Shown here: piece by piece, positions 8,308 to 17,353 of the stretch
How positions within the stretch are numbered: the first letter of the stretch is position 1
Layout: each line of letters starts with the position of its first letter
Origin: Candidatus Latescibacterota bacterium
GTDB taxonomy: Bacteria > Krumholzibacteriota > Krumholzibacteriia > Krumholzibacteriales > Krumholzibacteriaceae
Reading direction: 5' to 3'
DNA length: 41,670 nucleotides
Assembly (NCBI GenBank): GCA_019038625.1
Contig: JAHOYU010000012.1
Span: 1-41,670 of the forward strand
Translations under genes and position numbers: made by a program
Notes under the pieces: generated by a model
The model's input: the letters and a program-made list of their open reading frames with translations, nothing else
Database searches by the model: none
Told to the model about the DNA's origin: nothing

Positions 8308-9867
8308 TCAATTTTCGGCTACTTTGTTGCTCTTCTTGAGAGTGTAGAGTCCTCCCATACCGATCAAGAGCATAATCGCAGACTGTATCCAGGTCTTGGG
8401 AGGAATGCCGCCACTGGTTGCATTAACGAAAATGACCATGCCGCCTGAAATGAATACTAAAAGACCGTAGATGAAGAACATGACTTTTCTGGCCTTGTTG
8501 CGGGTCTCTTCTGTGTCTTCCCCGAACAGTTTGTTGTAAATGATCAGGGCGAACATCGTCACCACTCCGAGAGCGGCGAATACAAGCCAGAAATTCCGCA
8601 ATGTAGTGGAGACGTCAGGTTTGCCTACAAGAGGAGCAAGGATCGAGTGATACATCTCACCACCGACATTCGAGCCGACGAGAGAACCTATTACTCCATA
8701 TAGAAAAGCATATCCCATATAGGTAGCCTTTTTGTCCTGCGGGGCTACCAGGCCGATATAGCTGTAGTACTTCGGATGACAGGTCATCTCTCCGATCGAG
8801 AATATCGCGATTCCGAGGATGAAGATCCAGGCATGCTGTGAAAACGCGAGAAAGAGGAACCCGGCCGACCCGATCAGGATACCGCCTACCATCGACGGCA
8901 GAGGCTTGAAGTTTTTTACGATCATATTCACAAAGATCTGAAGGATCACTATCGTACCCGCGTTTATCACCGTGACGTGCTCGGGGCCGAGTTTGAAGTT
9001 CATCCCCATACCGGCAAAGAAATTGTTTATCGGCGCCGGGTCGATGAAGTCCCGGAGATACCAGAGTACCGATCCGAAGTTCTGAAAATAGAGGATCCAG
9101 AAACAGGAATAGACGAAGATGAGAAGCATGAAGCGGGCATCCGAGAGTACAGTGAGGGCCCCCGAGAGCACTTCAGCAAAGCTCTTCCGATTCTTCGGTT
9201 TCGGCGGATCCCTGTATATGAAGATGGTCGGCAGAAGCATCAGAGCGCAGTAAATCGAACTGATCGTGAACACCCAGCTCCAGGAAAGGGTATCCCTTAT
9301 ATATCCGGCCACGAGGGGTGCTACGAGAGCGCCGAGGTTGATCATCCAGTAATAGACTCCGAACCCGAATCCCGAATTCTTTTCGTTTGTCGTTCTCGCG
9401 ATTGTACCGGAGATTATCGGTTTAAACAGGCCCGAGCCTGTGGCCATTACGAGCAGTGTGACGAATATCACGCCATAACTGGAAACCTGTCCCGACATGA
9501 AGTAACCCGCGGATAGCAGAGAGAAGGCTACGAGAAGCATCTTTCTGTACCCGTACCTGTCCGCAAGGGCGCCGCCAAGGATCGGTACGATGTAAGTCAA
9601 TGCGTAGACGAAACTCTGCAGGAGTCCGACCATGTCTGCGGTAAAGCCCAGCCCGCCGTTGCGGACATGTTCGGAGAGATAGATGGCCAGAAGGGCGTTC
9701 AATCCGTAATATGCTCCCCTTTCGAAGAGCACCATCACGTTCGCTACCCAGAAGGAGCGGGGGAAAGAGCCTGCTCCGGTCTTTAATTCAGGTTGGTTCT
9801 CCACTTGTGGTCTGTCCTTTCCGGGTCGATCCCTTTTGTAGAGTCTGCGTACTGTGATCGGCAGCAA
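8308..9867 (-). CDS. POT/PTR-family proton-dependent oligopeptide transporter
   Basis: This MFS protein of up to 519 residues has about 12-14 hydrophobic helices and belongs to the proton-coupled peptide transporter family, which imports di- and tripeptides through the inner membrane. The signature VLFERGAYYGL near residue 47 corresponds to the ExxER-YYG motif of helix 1, and YYWMINLGALVAPL corresponds to the second PTR2 signature. The first glutamate of ExxER is missing: a valine is in that place. It starts at TTG 9867; a GTG at 9804 is an alternative that would remove a basic leader. The lipoprotein gene is coupled downstream. Family is firm; substrate and coupling ion may differ from classical members. 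Confidence 0.86.
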   Translation of the reverse strand: MLPITVRRLYKRDRPGKDRPQVENQPELKTGAGSFPRSFWVANVMVLFERGAYYGLNALLAIYLSEHVRNGGLGFTADMVGLLQSFVYALTYIVPILGGALADRYGYRKMLLVAFSLLSAGYFMSGQVSSYGVIFVTLLVMATGSGLFKPIISGTIARTTNEKNSGFGFGVYYWMINLGALVAPLVAGYIRDTLSWSWVFTISSIYCALMLLPTIFIYRDPPKPKNRKSFAEVLSGALTVLSDARFMLLIFVYSCFWILYFQNFGSVLWYLRDFIDPAPINNFFAGMGMNFKLGPEHVTVINAGTIVILQIFVNMIVKNFKPLPSMVGGILIGSAGFLFLAFSQHAWIFILGIAIFSIGEMTCHPKYYSYIGLVAPQDKKATYMGYAFLYGVIGSLVGSNVGGEMYHSILAPLVGKPDVSTTLRNFWLVFAALGVVTMFALIIYNKLFGEDTEETRNKARKVMFFIYGLLVFISGGMVIFVNATSGGIPPKTWIQSAIMLLIGMGGLYTLKKSNKVAEN

Positions 9868-9981
9868 TACATGCCGCTAATTACTGAACTCGGGGGGGGT
9901 TCCCCACAAGATTTTACCTGGGGTTGAATCTAGCAGAAACGAAAGGTTGAATAAATATAAATTACCTGGACGCGAGCCGAA

Positions 9982-10365
9982 TCAGTTCCGAAATCGCAGT
10001 TCGAAATTACCGATACCGATCAGATCACCTTTCTTAAGTTTGGTCTTGTGGACTTCGTTTCCGTTTATGGACGTCCCATGCCTGCTGTTAAGGTCCTCCA
10101 GGACGTAGTAGTTATCGCTCTTTGTAATCGTAGCGTGTTGATCGGAAACGAACGAGTGGTCGAGACAGACATCACACGATATATCGCTTCCTAGAACGGT
10201 AGTGTCTTTCTTCAGAGGGATCTCAAGACCGGAGAAACATCCATTGGTGATCGTGATGCCGGCGCGGCCGTTCTTATGTTTTGAACAGTTATTCCTGCCT
10301 GTTTTCGTAGAGTATTTTCTTGGTTTTGTTCCGGTCGAACCGGAACGTATGTTGTTTATTTTCAT
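9982..10365 (-). CDS. Small FHA-domain protein
   Basis: The 127-residue protein has a basic N-terminus and one forkhead-associated domain, which binds phosphothreonine peptides. The FHA signatures are visible in order: TVLGSDISCDV, VSDQHATI and DLNSRHGTSING, then a terminal FELRF strand. The start at ATG 10365 is chosen for the AAAGG seven bases upstream and because a sigma-54-type promoter at 10423-10438 lies inside the longer open frame, so starts above it would not be transcribed. It lies downstream of prsR. No Ser/Thr kinase is in the window, so its partner is unknown. The promoter suggests it is a member of the PrsR regulon (inference). Confidence 0.85.
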   Translation of the reverse strand: MKINNIRSGSTGTKPRKYSTKTGRNNCSKHKNGRAGITITNGCFSGLEIPLKKDTTVLGSDISCDVCLDHSFVSDQHATITKSDNYYVLEDLNSRHGTSINGNEVHKTKLKKGDLIGIGNFELRFRN

Positions 10366-10728
10366 TATCGGACCTTTCTCAAAGTGAAGGATCGGACCGG
10401 ATAGTTGATCCACGCGGAGTTTCGCAATTTCCGTACCATTGAGTGTCGGGGCTGGTTCGTTCCACCTTGGGGGTGTACGTGGAAGCGGCCGTTCAGGAAG
10501 GATATCGTGCAAGCTCAGGGAATTAAGGGGAACAATAAGGATCATCGGGATATGATTCGGCACAGGTCATGAAGATCAAAAGAAGTTCGGGAAACAGATA
10601 AGGATCGGTGGGAGATTAGTCCTCCGCGGTCGGTAGAGATGATCATGGAATACCTCGATGGCGTCGTAAAAAGCACGATTGAGTGGAGTGGGACTCCGTG
10701 AGGACAGGGGTGGCAACGGACCCGGGGA
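10366..10728. other. Intergenic region between prsR and the FHA gene
   Basis: These 363 bases hold no gene that I can support. The open frame extending upstream from the FHA gene has no ribosome site and crosses a sigma-54-type promoter. Apart from that promoter I see only weak short inverted repeats, including a 5-bp TCCGT/ACGGA stem around 10695-10722 that could mark the prsR 3' end, without a T-run. Confidence 0.5.
10423..10438 (-). promoter_or_regulatory. Sigma-54-type promoter of the FHA gene
   Basis: The minus strand reads TGGTACGGAAATTGCG. This matches the -24/-12 consensus TGGCAC-N5-TTGC with one change in the -24 box and exactly 12 bases between GG and GC. Transcription would begin near 10412, about 47 bases before the FHA start. 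It is the third such element in the PEP-CTERM island, next to the gene for a sigma-54 activator. Confidence 0.65.
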
Positions 10729-12153
10729 TTATTTTTTCTTTGCAGGAGGCCTGAATTCCGCCGGGTCGATATTGTGCTTGTTCATCAGATCATGAAGGGT
10801 GGGTCGGCTGATATCGAGTTCCTGTGAGGCCGCCGAAACATTACCTGCGCATCTGAGAAGCGTGTTCAGAATCAGCCTTTCCTCGGTGTCATCCCTCGCC
10901 TCTTTCAAGGATACAAGTTTATCGGTACAGATCAGGTCAGGGCTCCCCGGAATTCTGATTTCCTCATCCCTGACATCTCCGGTTACCGGGAGATCGAGAT
11001 CGGCCGGTTGAATGATCTTGCCGGTAGACATTATGACCGCCCGTTTGACCCTGTTCTCAAGTTCACGAACATTTCCCGGCCATGGGTACTTATACAGATT
11101 CATCTGTGCGGCCTGGCTGAACCCCCTGACGTTTTTCGAAAATTCGTTGCGATACTGGTACAGAAACCTCATGGCGAGAAGCAGAATATCGTCATCTCTC
11201 TCTTTCAACGGGGGAAGAGAGACCGCGATAGTGTTTATCCTGTAGAAAAGGTCTTCCCTGAAGGTCCTTTCCTCGATCATATCGGCCAGATCCCTGTTCG
11301 TGGCTGCAACTACACGCACGTCTACCTGAATGGGCTGCTGGCCGCCGACCCGCTCTATGACCTGATCCTGGAGAAATCTCAGTATCTTGACCTGGAGTGC
11401 AAGAGGAAGCTCTCCGATCTCGTCCAGAAAAAGGGTGCCGCCGTTCGCTATTTCGAACTTGCCAGGCCTGGACGAATCGGCGCCGGTAAAACTGCCCTTT
11501 TCGTGTCCGAACAGTTCGCTTTCGAGCAGGTTTTCCGGTATGGCACCGCAGTTGATAGGGATGAATGGCTTGCCTTTTCTACTGGATCGGTGGTGAATGG
11601 CTCTGGCGATCAATTCTTTTCCTGTGCCGCTTTCCCCGGTGATCAGGACCGATACGTCGGTCGTGGCGACTTTTCTGACAGTTTCAAACACCTCCAGCAT
11701 CGATGGAGACATCGCGATGATTCCTTCGAAATCACCACCCGGCTTGAGGCTTTTTGTCAGCCCGGCCAGCTCGGTTTCGAGGGAATGTATATATGCAGCC
11801 CTGTTAAGTATTATCCGGAGTTCCTCGATCTCCACCGGTTTCGAGTAGAAGTCCACAGCTCCGGCTTCGAGAGCCTTCAGTGCGTTTTCACGGTCGTCAT
11901 GCCCGGTGATGACGATCACCTTCAGCCCGGGTGATATATCGAGCGAATCGTTGAGTACCTGGAACCCCTCCAGGATGCCGGAGCCTGGTGTGAGGGAAAG
12001 ATCCAGGATCATCAAGGCCGGCGCTTCGGTCCTTACCGTTTCTACCGCTTCTTTGGCGGACACTGCGGTAAGGATCTCATATTCCTTCTTGTATGCCCAC
12101 TTGAGCTGTTTGAGGATGGCTTCTTCATCATCTACTATAAGGAGTTTCGTCAC
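10729..12153 (-). CDS. prsR: PrsR: PEP-CTERM-system sigma-54-dependent response regulator
   Basis: This 474-residue NtrC-type regulator has a receiver domain (Asp8-Asp9, phospho-acceptor Asp51 in LILDLSLTPG, Lys105), an AAA+ sigma-54 activation domain (Walker A GESGTGKE at 173-180; GSFTGA at 220-225 where GAFTGA is canonical; Walker B LFLDE at 241-245; arginine-finger region FREDLFYRIN) and a C-terminal Fis-type helix-turn-helix (CAGNVSAASQELDISRPTLHDLM). The LSLTPG receiver context and the gene partner are typical of PrsR, which activates PEP-CTERM genes together with RpoN. It starts at GTG 12153, 12 bases after the prsK stop, with AAAGGA upstream. It is the last gene of the exosortase operon, whose promoter is itself sigma-54-like. 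Confidence 0.93.
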   Translation of the reverse strand: MTKLLIVDDEEAILKQLKWAYKKEYEILTAVSAKEAVETVRTEAPALMILDLSLTPGSGILEGFQVLNDSLDISPGLKVIVITGHDDRENALKALEAGAVDFYSKPVEIEELRIILNRAAYIHSLETELAGLTKSLKPGGDFEGIIAMSPSMLEVFETVRKVATTDVSVLITGESGTGKELIARAIHHRSSRKGKPFIPINCGAIPENLLESELFGHEKGSFTGADSSRPGKFEIANGGTLFLDEIGELPLALQVKILRFLQDQVIERVGGQQPIQVDVRVVAATNRDLADMIEERTFREDLFYRINTIAVSLPPLKERDDDILLLAMRFLYQYRNEFSKNVRGFSQAAQMNLYKYPWPGNVRELENRVKRAVIMSTGKIIQPADLDLPVTGDVRDEEIRIPGSPDLICTDKLVSLKEARDDTEERLILNTLLRCAGNVSAASQELDISRPTLHDLMNKHNIDPAEFRPPAKKK

Positions 12154-12165
12154 CAGGATTTCCTT

Positions 12166-14292
12166 TCATCGGTTTCCCGGAACAAACCGGTCAGGCTCAT
12201 TTGACGGGGGGAGTATAACCGAAACCCTGGCTCCGTTTCCAGGGATATTGCCAGCGCTGATCTTTCCTCCGTGAGCCTCCACCAGTCCACGGCACAGCAC
12301 GAGGCCGATTCCCAGGCCGTTCTGTTTCGTGCTGCTGAAGGGCTTGAAAAGACTGGTTTCAAGGTAGCCTGGATCGAACCCGGGCCCGGTGTCGGTCACG
12401 TCGATAAAGAGAACACCTTCGTCGTCCACCCTGGTGTCGAGATCGATCTCACCTCCGGGTGGAGTCGATTCTATGGAATTCAAAACGAGATTCTCTACGA
12501 TACGCTCAAGTGCGGAAGGATCGATTTCCGCGATCTGGGCCTTGGGACAGTCGAACCGTATTTCTATGTCTCTTGCGAGTGCCACATTCGAAATCGCCGA
12601 TAGTTTCCCGCGGATCACGGATGAAATGTCCGTTTTCTTCCGGACGATCGTGCCGGGTGATTTATGGGCGTTCAGGGAGTCGATCAGAGCACGCATCTTA
12701 TCCACAGACCGGTTGATCGTGTCTATGGTGTCTTTCTGAAATTCCTTGTCGTCTATATTGTCTTTTGCGTTTTCGGCGGTCAGAGAGAGCATCCCCACCG
12801 TGTTTTTCAGGTCGTGGATCACGAACGACGCGAAACGGTTGAATGATTCGATCTGGCTTGATTCGAGTATCTTCTCCTCCATGAGGAGATTTTCCAGTGT
12901 TATAGTGGCCTGGTCCGAGACACTGGTCAGAAAGTCGCGGTCTTCCTCAGTGTATGATCTTCCCATATCCTTGCGTCCCAGGGCTATTACGCCACGGCAT
13001 TCTTCGCCATGGCGGAGGAAGGCGACCGCCTCGACCCAGGTCGCAAGGCCGCTTCGCCTGTTGTTTTCCTCAAGCTGCAGGAGTCTTTTCAGTTCATGGT
13101 TTCGGCGTCCGAGGATGACCATCTCCCCGTCCGGTCGGTTCTCGAAAAGGGAGCGGGCCTCTTCCTCGCTCCAGTTGTCCGAAGTAAGACCGTAAGTAGA
13201 AGGTCGTTCGTTCTCGATGTCAAACCAGATAATGCCTTTTCTGACCATTACCGTTTCGCAGAGGGAACTGATCGTGTTCGAGGCAAGATCATTCACCGAA
13301 CTGCTCGAGGCCATCAGCGTGGCGTAATGCCGCCACTCCTTCCTGTAGTTGTATCTTCCGACCAGGAAGTTGTCGTTCATGAATCGTCGCAATCTCCTGC
13401 GCGCGTTGCCTGACATCAACGTAGCAGCCAAAAGGAAGATCGCAAAGACCCCTGCCACGTAGAATCCAGACCGGTCGAATGAAAGTCCAGCCAGCGCTGA
13501 AATGTAATAGACGAGGGCTATGGACAGGATGTACAGTCCGGCGACTATCACGGATAGAACAGAAGAGTTCTCCGAACGCATCCTCGTTCTGATATCAAAC
13601 AGCGGATACCTCAGGTCGGCATAGAGAAAAGATGCTGCGACCAGCATCATGCCGCAGGTCTCCAGGACCATCGACTGCAGGTCGACTATCGAAAGGGACA
13701 GGGCCTTCCCGATTACGAACAGATTGATGAGGGATGCGGTGAATATGCCGAGTGTCGGGTATTTCAGCGTCACCTTGGCTGGTACGTTGGCAGTCCTGTA
13801 AGTGTTTTCGATGCCATAAAGAAAAAAGACGTTGGCTATGATGAAGATCATCCCAAGTGTCTTGCCCGCTCCTGTGATGGTGACGCTCCAGAACAACATC
13901 TCCTCTGTAAACGAGATCTCTTTAATGATCATCCTTGCCGGGAGAAACAGCGCGAGCAATCCGAGAAGCAGGCCAAGGGTTATGATCCCCGGCATTCGTT
14001 TTCTGGTCGACTCCCGATCGATGCTTCTGGCGAAAAAGAAGAAAAAAGGAATGCCGAAGGTCGGGAATATCATCATCAGGCCGATCATTATCCGGAATTC
14101 CGAAAGAGCGATATCGGGCGAAGATGAACGGATCAACAGGCCCTGGGCGAGCATTATCGAGGACATCATCAGCGCAGACAGGATGTAGAAGACTTTCTGA
14201 GTGCTGAATCTGCCACGGACCGACGCAGTGAGCACGGACAGCAGGAGCATACCCGAAGCAGCAAGGGAGAAGGTCGAGGGGAGTCTGATCAT
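12166..14292 (-). CDS. prsK: PrsK: PEP-CTERM-system membrane histidine kinase
   Basis: PrsK is the sensor kinase that partners PrsR. The 708-residue protein has about eight N-terminal membrane helices (to about residue 305), a GAF-like domain (about 325-470), then the kinase core: His493 in the PrsK-type motif FVIHDLKN, and an ATPase domain with LVLNSIEST, DTGPGFD and GLGIGLVL. The start is ATG 14292, with AAGGAG six bases upstream, and it forms an ATGA overlap with the stop of the TPR lipoprotein gene. A longer open frame to 14367 would run into that gene and is rejected. The prsR start lies 12 bases downstream. The signal it senses is unknown. Confidence 0.93.
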   Translation of the reverse strand: MIRLPSTFSLAASGMLLLSVLTASVRGRFSTQKVFYILSALMMSSIMLAQGLLIRSSSPDIALSEFRIMIGLMMIFPTFGIPFFFFFARSIDRESTRKRMPGIITLGLLLGLLALFLPARMIIKEISFTEEMLFWSVTITGAGKTLGMIFIIANVFFLYGIENTYRTANVPAKVTLKYPTLGIFTASLINLFVIGKALSLSIVDLQSMVLETCGMMLVAASFLYADLRYPLFDIRTRMRSENSSVLSVIVAGLYILSIALVYYISALAGLSFDRSGFYVAGVFAIFLLAATLMSGNARRRLRRFMNDNFLVGRYNYRKEWRHYATLMASSSSVNDLASNTISSLCETVMVRKGIIWFDIENERPSTYGLTSDNWSEEEARSLFENRPDGEMVILGRRNHELKRLLQLEENNRRSGLATWVEAVAFLRHGEECRGVIALGRKDMGRSYTEEDRDFLTSVSDQATITLENLLMEEKILESSQIESFNRFASFVIHDLKNTVGMLSLTAENAKDNIDDKEFQKDTIDTINRSVDKMRALIDSLNAHKSPGTIVRKKTDISSVIRGKLSAISNVALARDIEIRFDCPKAQIAEIDPSALERIVENLVLNSIESTPPGGEIDLDTRVDDEGVLFIDVTDTGPGFDPGYLETSLFKPFSSTKQNGLGIGLVLCRGLVEAHGGKISAGNIPGNGARVSVILPPSNEPDRFVPGNR

Positions 14293-15782
14293 CTTGAGCT
14301 CCTTATCCTCTCTATCTGTTTTTCTGCTTCGGTATCTATTCCCGTGTCCGGATATCTTTCGATGCATTCGGCGAGGATCGCTGTGGCCCTCTCCGTGTCG
14401 CCAAGTTCATTCTCGAAAATCGATGCGGCCAGCAGGTAGTTGCCCCTGAACTTGTGATAATCGGGATATTTTTCAGGCAGGCCGAGGAGGTGTTCAGCAG
14501 CTTCATTCCACTTGCCGTCTTCTGAATAGGCGCGGACGATATATTCTTCCGCCAGTATTCTTACTCCTTCGTTGTACTGTTCAGAGATGAGTTTTTTGAA
14601 TTGATCCATGGCTCTGTCAAAGGCGCTTTTGGTGGCTTCTCTTTCACCCAGCTCGCGAAAATGGGTCACGATGCGGAGAGGAGCTTCCATGCCCTGTATC
14701 GTTGATGGATAGTTAGTGTATGTCAACTTGTAATGAAGCGCCGCGCTGATCCAGTCGTTTTCCGATTCGGCGATCCTGGCAAGCTGCCATGCAGCTTCAG
14801 CCGCCTGGGCTGTGGCCCCGCTGTGTTCTTCGACGATTTCGTTGTAAATGTTTTCAGCCTTCCGCAATTCTCCCTGTTTGAAATAGATGCCGGCGATATC
14901 GATCATGGCAGGAAGAGCCTGATGTGAGTCGGGATATTCATCGATGATTTCTTTAAGTAAGGGTATGGCACGCTCGGGCCTGCCCAGGCCTTCTGTCTCG
15001 GTCCTGGATTCGAGAAACAACAGGGATGGTATGTCGGAAGGGTTATTGTAAAGTCGTTTCATTCCTGCAATCGTCGTTCGGGCCTCATTCCATCTTTTTC
15101 CCTGGAGGAGGGCAGTCAGCAGGTTGTATCGCGTCTCTCTGACCAGAAGGCTGTCTGTGGATGAGGCGATCAGATTGTTAAATATCTTTTCAGCTTTTCC
15201 GAGCCACCGGCCCGACTCTATCTCGGCACCAAGCATCGAGTGGATCCCAGCTATTCGTACAGGTGTGACCAGGTAGCGATTATTCATGTGGAACGTAGCC
15301 TCAGCCTTGTCGGGGGTCAGGTATTCAGAGACGAACATCTCGAAGAATTTCAGGGAAGAGGCATGGTCGTTCATCTCCAGCGATATGTATCCGGCGGACC
15401 AGATCGCATTGGCCCTCGCCTCTGTTATCGTTTCCTTCATGTCGGCGACAACAGCGAAGTCGTCTCGGGCTTCCTCGATCATCCCGGCTCTGAATTCGAG
15501 TTCGGCGAGTTCCATCCGGGCCGAAACGACAATCAGTTCCATACCCTCTATTTCACCACGCTGAGGGTCGTATTTCTCCACTATCCCGTTGTATGCGGCC
15601 AGTGTCCTGTCGAGGAATTCCCTGTTCATCGATGCTACAACAAGTTCACGATTCAATTTTCTCGCGTTGAACAGATCTTTCTCCGCATTGTAAAGGTCGC
15701 TGTCTCCGCCGCAGGAAACACACATGATAGAAAGCATCGCCAGAATAATCGTTGTCGAGATTCCCTGTATCAGGATTTTCAT
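14289..15782 (-). CDS. TPR-repeat lipoprotein of the exosortase operon
   Basis: The 497-residue product has a signal peptide ending MCVSCGGDSD, a slightly atypical lipobox with Cys where Leu is usual at -3, followed by a body made of helical repeats. Several segments read as TPR units (for example AIPLLKEIIDEYPDS, KAENIYNEIVEEHSG and RATAILAECIERYPDT). Its position before prsK recalls PrsT, the large TPR lipoprotein of other PEP-CTERM loci, but it is only about half PrsT length. It probably sits in the envelope and scaffolds protein contacts. The start overlaps the upstream stop by ATGA at 15779-15782 and its own stop overlaps the prsK start, so all three are translationally coupled. Confidence 0.88.
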   Translation of the reverse strand: MKILIQGISTTIILAMLSIMCVSCGGDSDLYNAEKDLFNARKLNRELVVASMNREFLDRTLAAYNGIVEKYDPQRGEIEGMELIVVSARMELAELEFRAGMIEEARDDFAVVADMKETITEARANAIWSAGYISLEMNDHASSLKFFEMFVSEYLTPDKAEATFHMNNRYLVTPVRIAGIHSMLGAEIESGRWLGKAEKIFNNLIASSTDSLLVRETRYNLLTALLQGKRWNEARTTIAGMKRLYNNPSDIPSLLFLESRTETEGLGRPERAIPLLKEIIDEYPDSHQALPAMIDIAGIYFKQGELRKAENIYNEIVEEHSGATAQAAEAAWQLARIAESENDWISAALHYKLTYTNYPSTIQGMEAPLRIVTHFRELGEREATKSAFDRAMDQFKKLISEQYNEGVRILAEEYIVRAYSEDGKWNEAAEHLLGLPEKYPDYHKFRGNYLLAASIFENELGDTERATAILAECIERYPDTGIDTEAEKQIERIRSSR

Positions 15783-16684
15783 CGTTTTCCCTCCATGGAA
15801 GAGGATTCGTGGACTTCTGTCGTCCTGTGGATATAGAAGATCACCGCTCCGGCCGTTATCAGGTAGGTGGCTATAGATTCCATTACAAGGGACGCGATCC
15901 TGCTGTGGATCATGAAATCGGGAGCAAGCTGGAGAGCGATCATTTCAGATTTGAGGCTGAGAAATGTCGTTGGCATAGTCACTATAAAAGGAATCAGAAC
16001 AATAAGCAGTGAAGGGATCGGAAACCTCAGGGCAAACCTGACCGAACCGGGAATGACTTTCCAGAACGGCTGATCCTTGTAAATGATCAATGTGATCGCG
16101 TATAGGAACAACACCTGTATAAGAAGAGCCACGACTACGCCCGATCCGCTGATCGCTATCCTCGTCAGGCCATCGAATCCGCTGGACAGGGACCTTGCGA
16201 TATTGATCGCGGCGAAGACTGCAACAGAACTGATCACGGAGATTCCGACGAGCCTGAAATAGCGACTGCCGGCGAGTCTGAAACTCGCGCCGATCGATGC
16301 GCCCTTTTTTCTGAAAGCCGACGCGATCAGCGATACTGTCGCTGCCTGGAATATTATATGGACGAAAGAGTCGAGGAAGATCTCGACCCTTCCCAATATT
16401 GGTTGCATGAGGATCAGATGACCCGGGAAATGGCCGAGAGCTTCGCTGCTTATCCCTTGCGCGAATGCGGCCCAGAATGTGGTCCAGGGCTCGGCAAGGC
16501 TGTTGACATAAGCTGCCACGAGCAATATCTGCAGCAATAGATACAGCAAGACAGGCAGGATCACCTTGAAATTCTGAAGAAGGGTCACCGAGGTGAAGAA
16601 GGCTCTGGATGCTGTCCTTAATCCGACAGAAAAATTGAATCTTTCTCTCGAGTCGGGGTCGTTCTGTATCATGGAACCTGCCAT
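15779..16684 (-). CDS. Unrecognised six-helix membrane protein of the exosortase operon
   Basis: I do not recognise this family. The 301-residue protein has a cytoplasm-like polar N-terminus and about six hydrophobic segments (approximately residues 40-60, 105-125, 145-165, 175-200, 225-245 and 275-292). No catalytic motif is evident. The long second loop holds EPWTTFWAAF. Its ATG at 16684 directly follows the epsI stop (TAAATG), and its stop overlaps the TPR lipoprotein start by ATGA. Such tight packing between epsI and prsK suggests a role in the sorting system or in signal input to PrsK (inference). A second ATG at 16672 is possible. Confidence 0.85.
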   Translation of the reverse strand: MAGSMIQNDPDSRERFNFSVGLRTASRAFFTSVTLLQNFKVILPVLLYLLLQILLVAAYVNSLAEPWTTFWAAFAQGISSEALGHFPGHLILMQPILGRVEIFLDSFVHIIFQAATVSLIASAFRKKGASIGASFRLAGSRYFRLVGISVISSVAVFAAINIARSLSSGFDGLTRIAISGSGVVVALLIQVLFLYAITLIIYKDQPFWKVIPGSVRFALRFPIPSLLIVLIPFIVTMPTTFLSLKSEMIALQLAPDFMIHSRIASLVMESIATYLITAGAVIFYIHRTTEVHESSSMEGKR

Positions 16685-17353
16685 TTAACCATCTTTCCTT
16701 TCCGAGCCGGACTTTTCGCCGATCGCAGACATGATCGCCGGAGAAAGCTCCTCCATGAATGGAAGAAGACGTTTCCTGGCGGTTGCTTCCGATCCCTCAG
16801 TGATGGGAGTGGAAAACCTGATAAATGCCGCCGCCTGGGAACGCGACAGCAATGCACTTTTCATCTGGTGAAATTTCAGTGCGAACTCATCCGGGATGAA
16901 TTCGCCGTTCATGCTGAACCAGTATATCACAAGTCGGCGTGATCCGCCGTCTGTGATCACCAACTCTTTCGCACGGTTCTTTTTGCTGCCGACAGCGATG
17001 ATGACTCCACTTTCGGAAATTATATTCCATCCCGATCCTGGATAGCAATGTTTCGGCGAATGTATCTGCGAGTTTTCCTGCTGCCTGGCAAAATATCCGA
17101 GGAAAAGTTCGATGGTCCCTTCTTCTCCCGTATAGGAGCGTGCCAGCGTGGTGTCAGCGCCAAGGAGGCGAAGGGATTCCGGTTCGATATACTCTTCGAC
17201 AGCGCTATAGCCGATTGTCTGCAGGGGGATGGCTGAGAGGTCGGGAAGTGCGGTGGTCGGTGCTTCCCTGTATCTGAGCACATATGTATAGATAGTGAGC
17301 GCGGCCAGTATTGCTGATAGAACGACAAGGCGAGATCTGTTTACTTTATCCAT
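16685..17353 (-). CDS. epsI: EpsI-family exosortase-associated protein
   Basis: EpsI proteins accompany exosortases, either as a separate gene or fused to the C-terminus of the exosortase. The 222-residue product has one N-terminal membrane anchor (about residues 9-25) and an extracytoplasmic domain with the family signature IHSPKHCYPGSGW, in which Cys103 is conserved. The chosen start is ATG 17353, with GGAG seven bases upstream; it overlaps the exosortase stop by 13 bases. An ATG at 17371 would add six residues. Its stop touches the start of the next membrane protein. EpsI function remains poorly known; the family call is firm. Confidence 0.9.
   Translation of the reverse strand: MDKVNRSRLVVLSAILAALTIYTYVLRYREAPTTALPDLSAIPLQTIGYSAVEEYIEPESLRLLGADTTLARSYTGEEGTIELFLGYFARQQENSQIHSPKHCYPGSGWNIISESGVIIAVGSKKNRAKELVITDGGSRRLVIYWFSMNGEFIPDEFALKFHQMKSALLSRSQAAAFIRFSTPITEGSEATARKRLLPFMEELSPAIMSAIGEKSGSERKDG

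Noticed and set aside
9890-9940. G-rich run and short CCCCA/TGGGG repeat between the FHA and POT genes as a terminator
   Set aside because: The stem is only five base pairs and has no T-run on the minus strand.
10366-10563. Longer FHA protein starting at 10563
   Set aside because: The extra 66 residues have no ribosome site and span the promoter at 10423-10438; the peptide looks non-coding.
11008-11934. A 308-codon plus-strand frame inside prsR
   Set aside because: It is the antisense shadow of the AAA+ domain; no ribosome site or domain is seen.
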